Assembly: GCA_007131745.1 (NCBI GenBank)
Contig: SLPX01000389.1
Location: 1-37,732, forward strand
Reading direction: 5' to 3'
Source of the DNA: Myxococcales bacterium
GTDB taxonomy: Bacteria; Myxococcota; Polyangia; HGW-17; SLPX01
Length of the DNA stretch: 37,732 nt
In this document: positions 36,686-37,732 of the stretch, in pieces
Position numbering within the stretch: position 1 is the first letter of the stretch
Layout: each line of letters begins with the position of its first letter
Position numbers and translations under genes: made by a program
Notes under the pieces: model-generated
What the model was told of the DNA's origin: nothing
What the model saw: only the letters and a program-made list of their open reading frames with translations
Database searches by the model: none

Positions 36686-37732
36686 TCAGGCCAATTCCAA
36701 CCTGAAAAGTTGCTGGCCCATGAGAACAAATGAACCGGAGGCCAACTTTATTTCGCTTCTAATTTTGAGGAATGTTCCATTGGAGCTATCAAGATCCCTC
36801 AAAAAAACTCCCCTTTCAGTGTTTGATATCTCGACGTGTTCTCCAGAAACATATCCGTCTTCGGGAAAAACAATATCTCCTCGTTCTCTTCCGATTTTTA
36901 TTTTTTCCCCTGTTAAGGAATAAGCGTTACCGTCAACACCGTAGCCTACGATAATCGTGAGCCTACCCCAACAACCCTTATTTGGGCTGCCCATTATATC
37001 CGTGCCATCTTCAAGCGATTCGGGCGGCGGGACTTCGTCGAATCTTATTAGTTCCTGGCCCATCCTGAATATGTCCCCGGATTTCAAAGCTTCTTCCTTG
37101 CTTGTTTTATAGAAGACGCCGTTTAGGCTTCCCTTGTCCCGCAATAGGAACTCATTCCCAATAATTTCAATACTGCCGTGCTCTGGAGACAAATATCCAT
37201 CGGCTTTGAACACTTCACCGAAATTCCGCCCGATCTTGTTTTCACCTTCAGTCAACGGGTGTTCTCCCCCTTCCGATCCATCAGGTCTAATGAAAACAAG
37301 TTTCCCAAGAACCTTCTTTTCCTCCCTGGGTTCTTCTTCTTTCTTAACAGCAGTAGCTTCTTCCAGTGGATTTCCACACTGACCACAAAAACGGAAATTT
37401 GGTGGAATTGTTGAACCGCAGTTTGCACAAATTTTTGCAGCAGCAGCCACGGCTTCGGCTGAAGCCGGTTTCGGTGCTTCTCGGTCGCCTCCTAGAAATG
37501 ACGAACCGACCGGTTGTCCGGGGGGAGCCGCTGCCGGGGGAGCCGCTGCCGGAGGAGCTGCTGCTGCGGGAGGAGCCGCTGCCGGGGGAGCCGCTGCCGG
37601 GGGAGCCGCTGCCGGGGGAGCCGCTGCCGGGGGAGCCGCTGCGGGAGGAGCCGCTGCCGGAGGAGCCGCTGCCGGAGGAGCCGCTGCCGGAGGAGCCGCT
37701 GCGGGAGGAGCCGCTGCGGGAGGAGCCGCTGC
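36686..37732 (-). CDS. Zinc-ribbon, tandem FHA-domain protein with Pro/Ala repeat tract (5' end outside the window)
   Basis: The minus-strand frame stays open to the window edge, so the N terminus lies beyond 37732; an internal GTG at 37450 is a much weaker start. In protein order it has a (PPAAA)n tract of at least 13 repeats, a linker, a zinc ribbon (CANCGSTIPPNFRFCGQC), an acidic linker, FHA1 (KIGRNFGEVFKADGYLSPEHG), and FHA2 (KIGRERGDIVFPEDGYVSGEHVEI, then DLDSSNGTFLKI). FHA domains bind phosphothreonine, so it is a candidate partner of the Ser/Thr kinases encoded nearby. The key Arg, Ser, His and Asn-Gly residues of the phospho-peptide pocket are present. No membrane segment is seen in the visible part. 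Confidence 0.85.
   Translation of the reverse strand, partial: AAAPPAAAPPAAAPPAAAPPAAAPPAAAPPAAAPPAAAPPAAAPPAAAPPAAAPPAAAAPPAAAPPAAAPPGQPVGSSFLGGDREAPKPASAEAVAAAAKICANCGSTIPPNFRFCGQCGNPLEEATAVKKEEEPREEKKVLGKLVFIRPDGSEGGEHPLTEGENKIGRNFGEVFKADGYLSPEHGSIEIIGNEFLLRDKGSLNGVFYKTSKEEALKSGDIFRMGQELIRFDEVPPPESLEDGTDIMGSPNKGCWGRLTIIVGYGVDGNAYSLTGEKIKIGRERGDIVFPEDGYVSGEHVEISNTERGVFLRDLDSSNGTFLKIRSEIKLASGSFVLMGQQLFRLELA
37526..37732 (-). repeat. 15-bp tandem repeat (minisatellite) encoding Pro-Pro-Ala-Ala-Ala
   Basis: From 37526 to the window end, the plus strand shows a 15-bp unit of the form AGCCGCTGCCGGGGG, with G/A and C/G variants in the last six bases. I count 13 full units (one, 37556-37573, has 18 bases with an extra Ala codon) and a partial one at the edge, so more copies lie beyond. 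All units keep the same frame of the FHA protein. The GC content is far above that of the rest of the window. Repeats of this kind are prone to length change by slippage. Confidence 0.9.

Noticed and set aside
37526..37732. Short regular repeats that might suggest a CRISPR array
   Set aside because: There are no unique spacers; the unit is a 15-bp direct tandem repeat in a continuous coding frame.
12365..37732. Looked for transposases, integrases, attachment sites and toxin-antitoxin genes
   Set aside because: None was recognised; the single tRNA gene lies in the conserved housekeeping block without an adjacent direct repeat.

Overview
The window is about 37.7 kb of a bacterial chromosome of moderate GC content. 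It looks like a member of the Deltaproteobacteria in the broad sense (Myxococcota, Bdellovibrionota, Desulfobacterota and relatives). The reasons are a 3-helix SecE, a beta-beta' operon of proteobacterial layout, several Ser/Thr kinases including a kinase-cyclase-like-ATPase-TPR giant, PEGA and FHA proteins, an RpoS-like sigma factor and two type III secretion genes. The phylum is inferred from gene content; I could not run a phylogeny.

Region 1 (1-12364, plus strand) is the conserved translation/transcription block: tuf 3' end, rpmG, tRNA-Trp(CCA), secE, nusG, rplK, rplA, rplJ, rplL, rpoB, rpoC. All genes appear intact, with visible ribosome binding sites. RNA hairpins lie before rplA and rplL, and a hairpin with a T-run (attenuator-like) lies between rplL and rpoB.

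Region 2 (12361-19467, mostly minus strand) is accessory and metabolic. An ECF sigma factor is followed by a protein consisting of a GspE/MshE N-terminal-type domain plus a coiled coil. Phosphoglycerate mutase gpmI is divergent from a glycerate kinase; both handle phosphoglycerate. Then come two tandem paralogous PEGA membrane proteins joined by a GTGA stop/start overlap, and a small lipoprotein. Two intergenic stretches of about 350-375 bases carry no convincing gene; one has a perfect 13-bp inverted repeat.

Region 3 (19819-27287, plus strand) is the most unusual part. It holds a lipoprotein, a 1432-residue kinase / degenerate cyclase / ATPase / TPR protein, a structured RNA segment, a FliA/WhiG-type sigma factor, and an isolated sctI-sctJ pair (type III secretion inner rod and inner MS-ring lipoprotein). 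The arrangement suggests a dedicated signalling and sigma-factor module controlling a secretion apparatus whose other genes are not in this window.

Region 4 (27317-37732) has ychF and lnt on the minus strand, then on the plus strand a second Ser/Thr kinase with a PAS domain and an HCD catalytic loop, priA, and an RpoD/RpoS-type sigma factor. At the right edge a minus-strand zinc-ribbon double-FHA protein is truncated by the window; its upstream part is a 15-bp tandem repeat encoding a Pro-Pro-Ala-Ala-Ala tract. The two kinases, the FHA protein, three sigma factors and two PEGA proteins within 24 kb make this a signalling-dense neighbourhood beside a housekeeping operon. I saw no mobile element, CRISPR array or rRNA gene.
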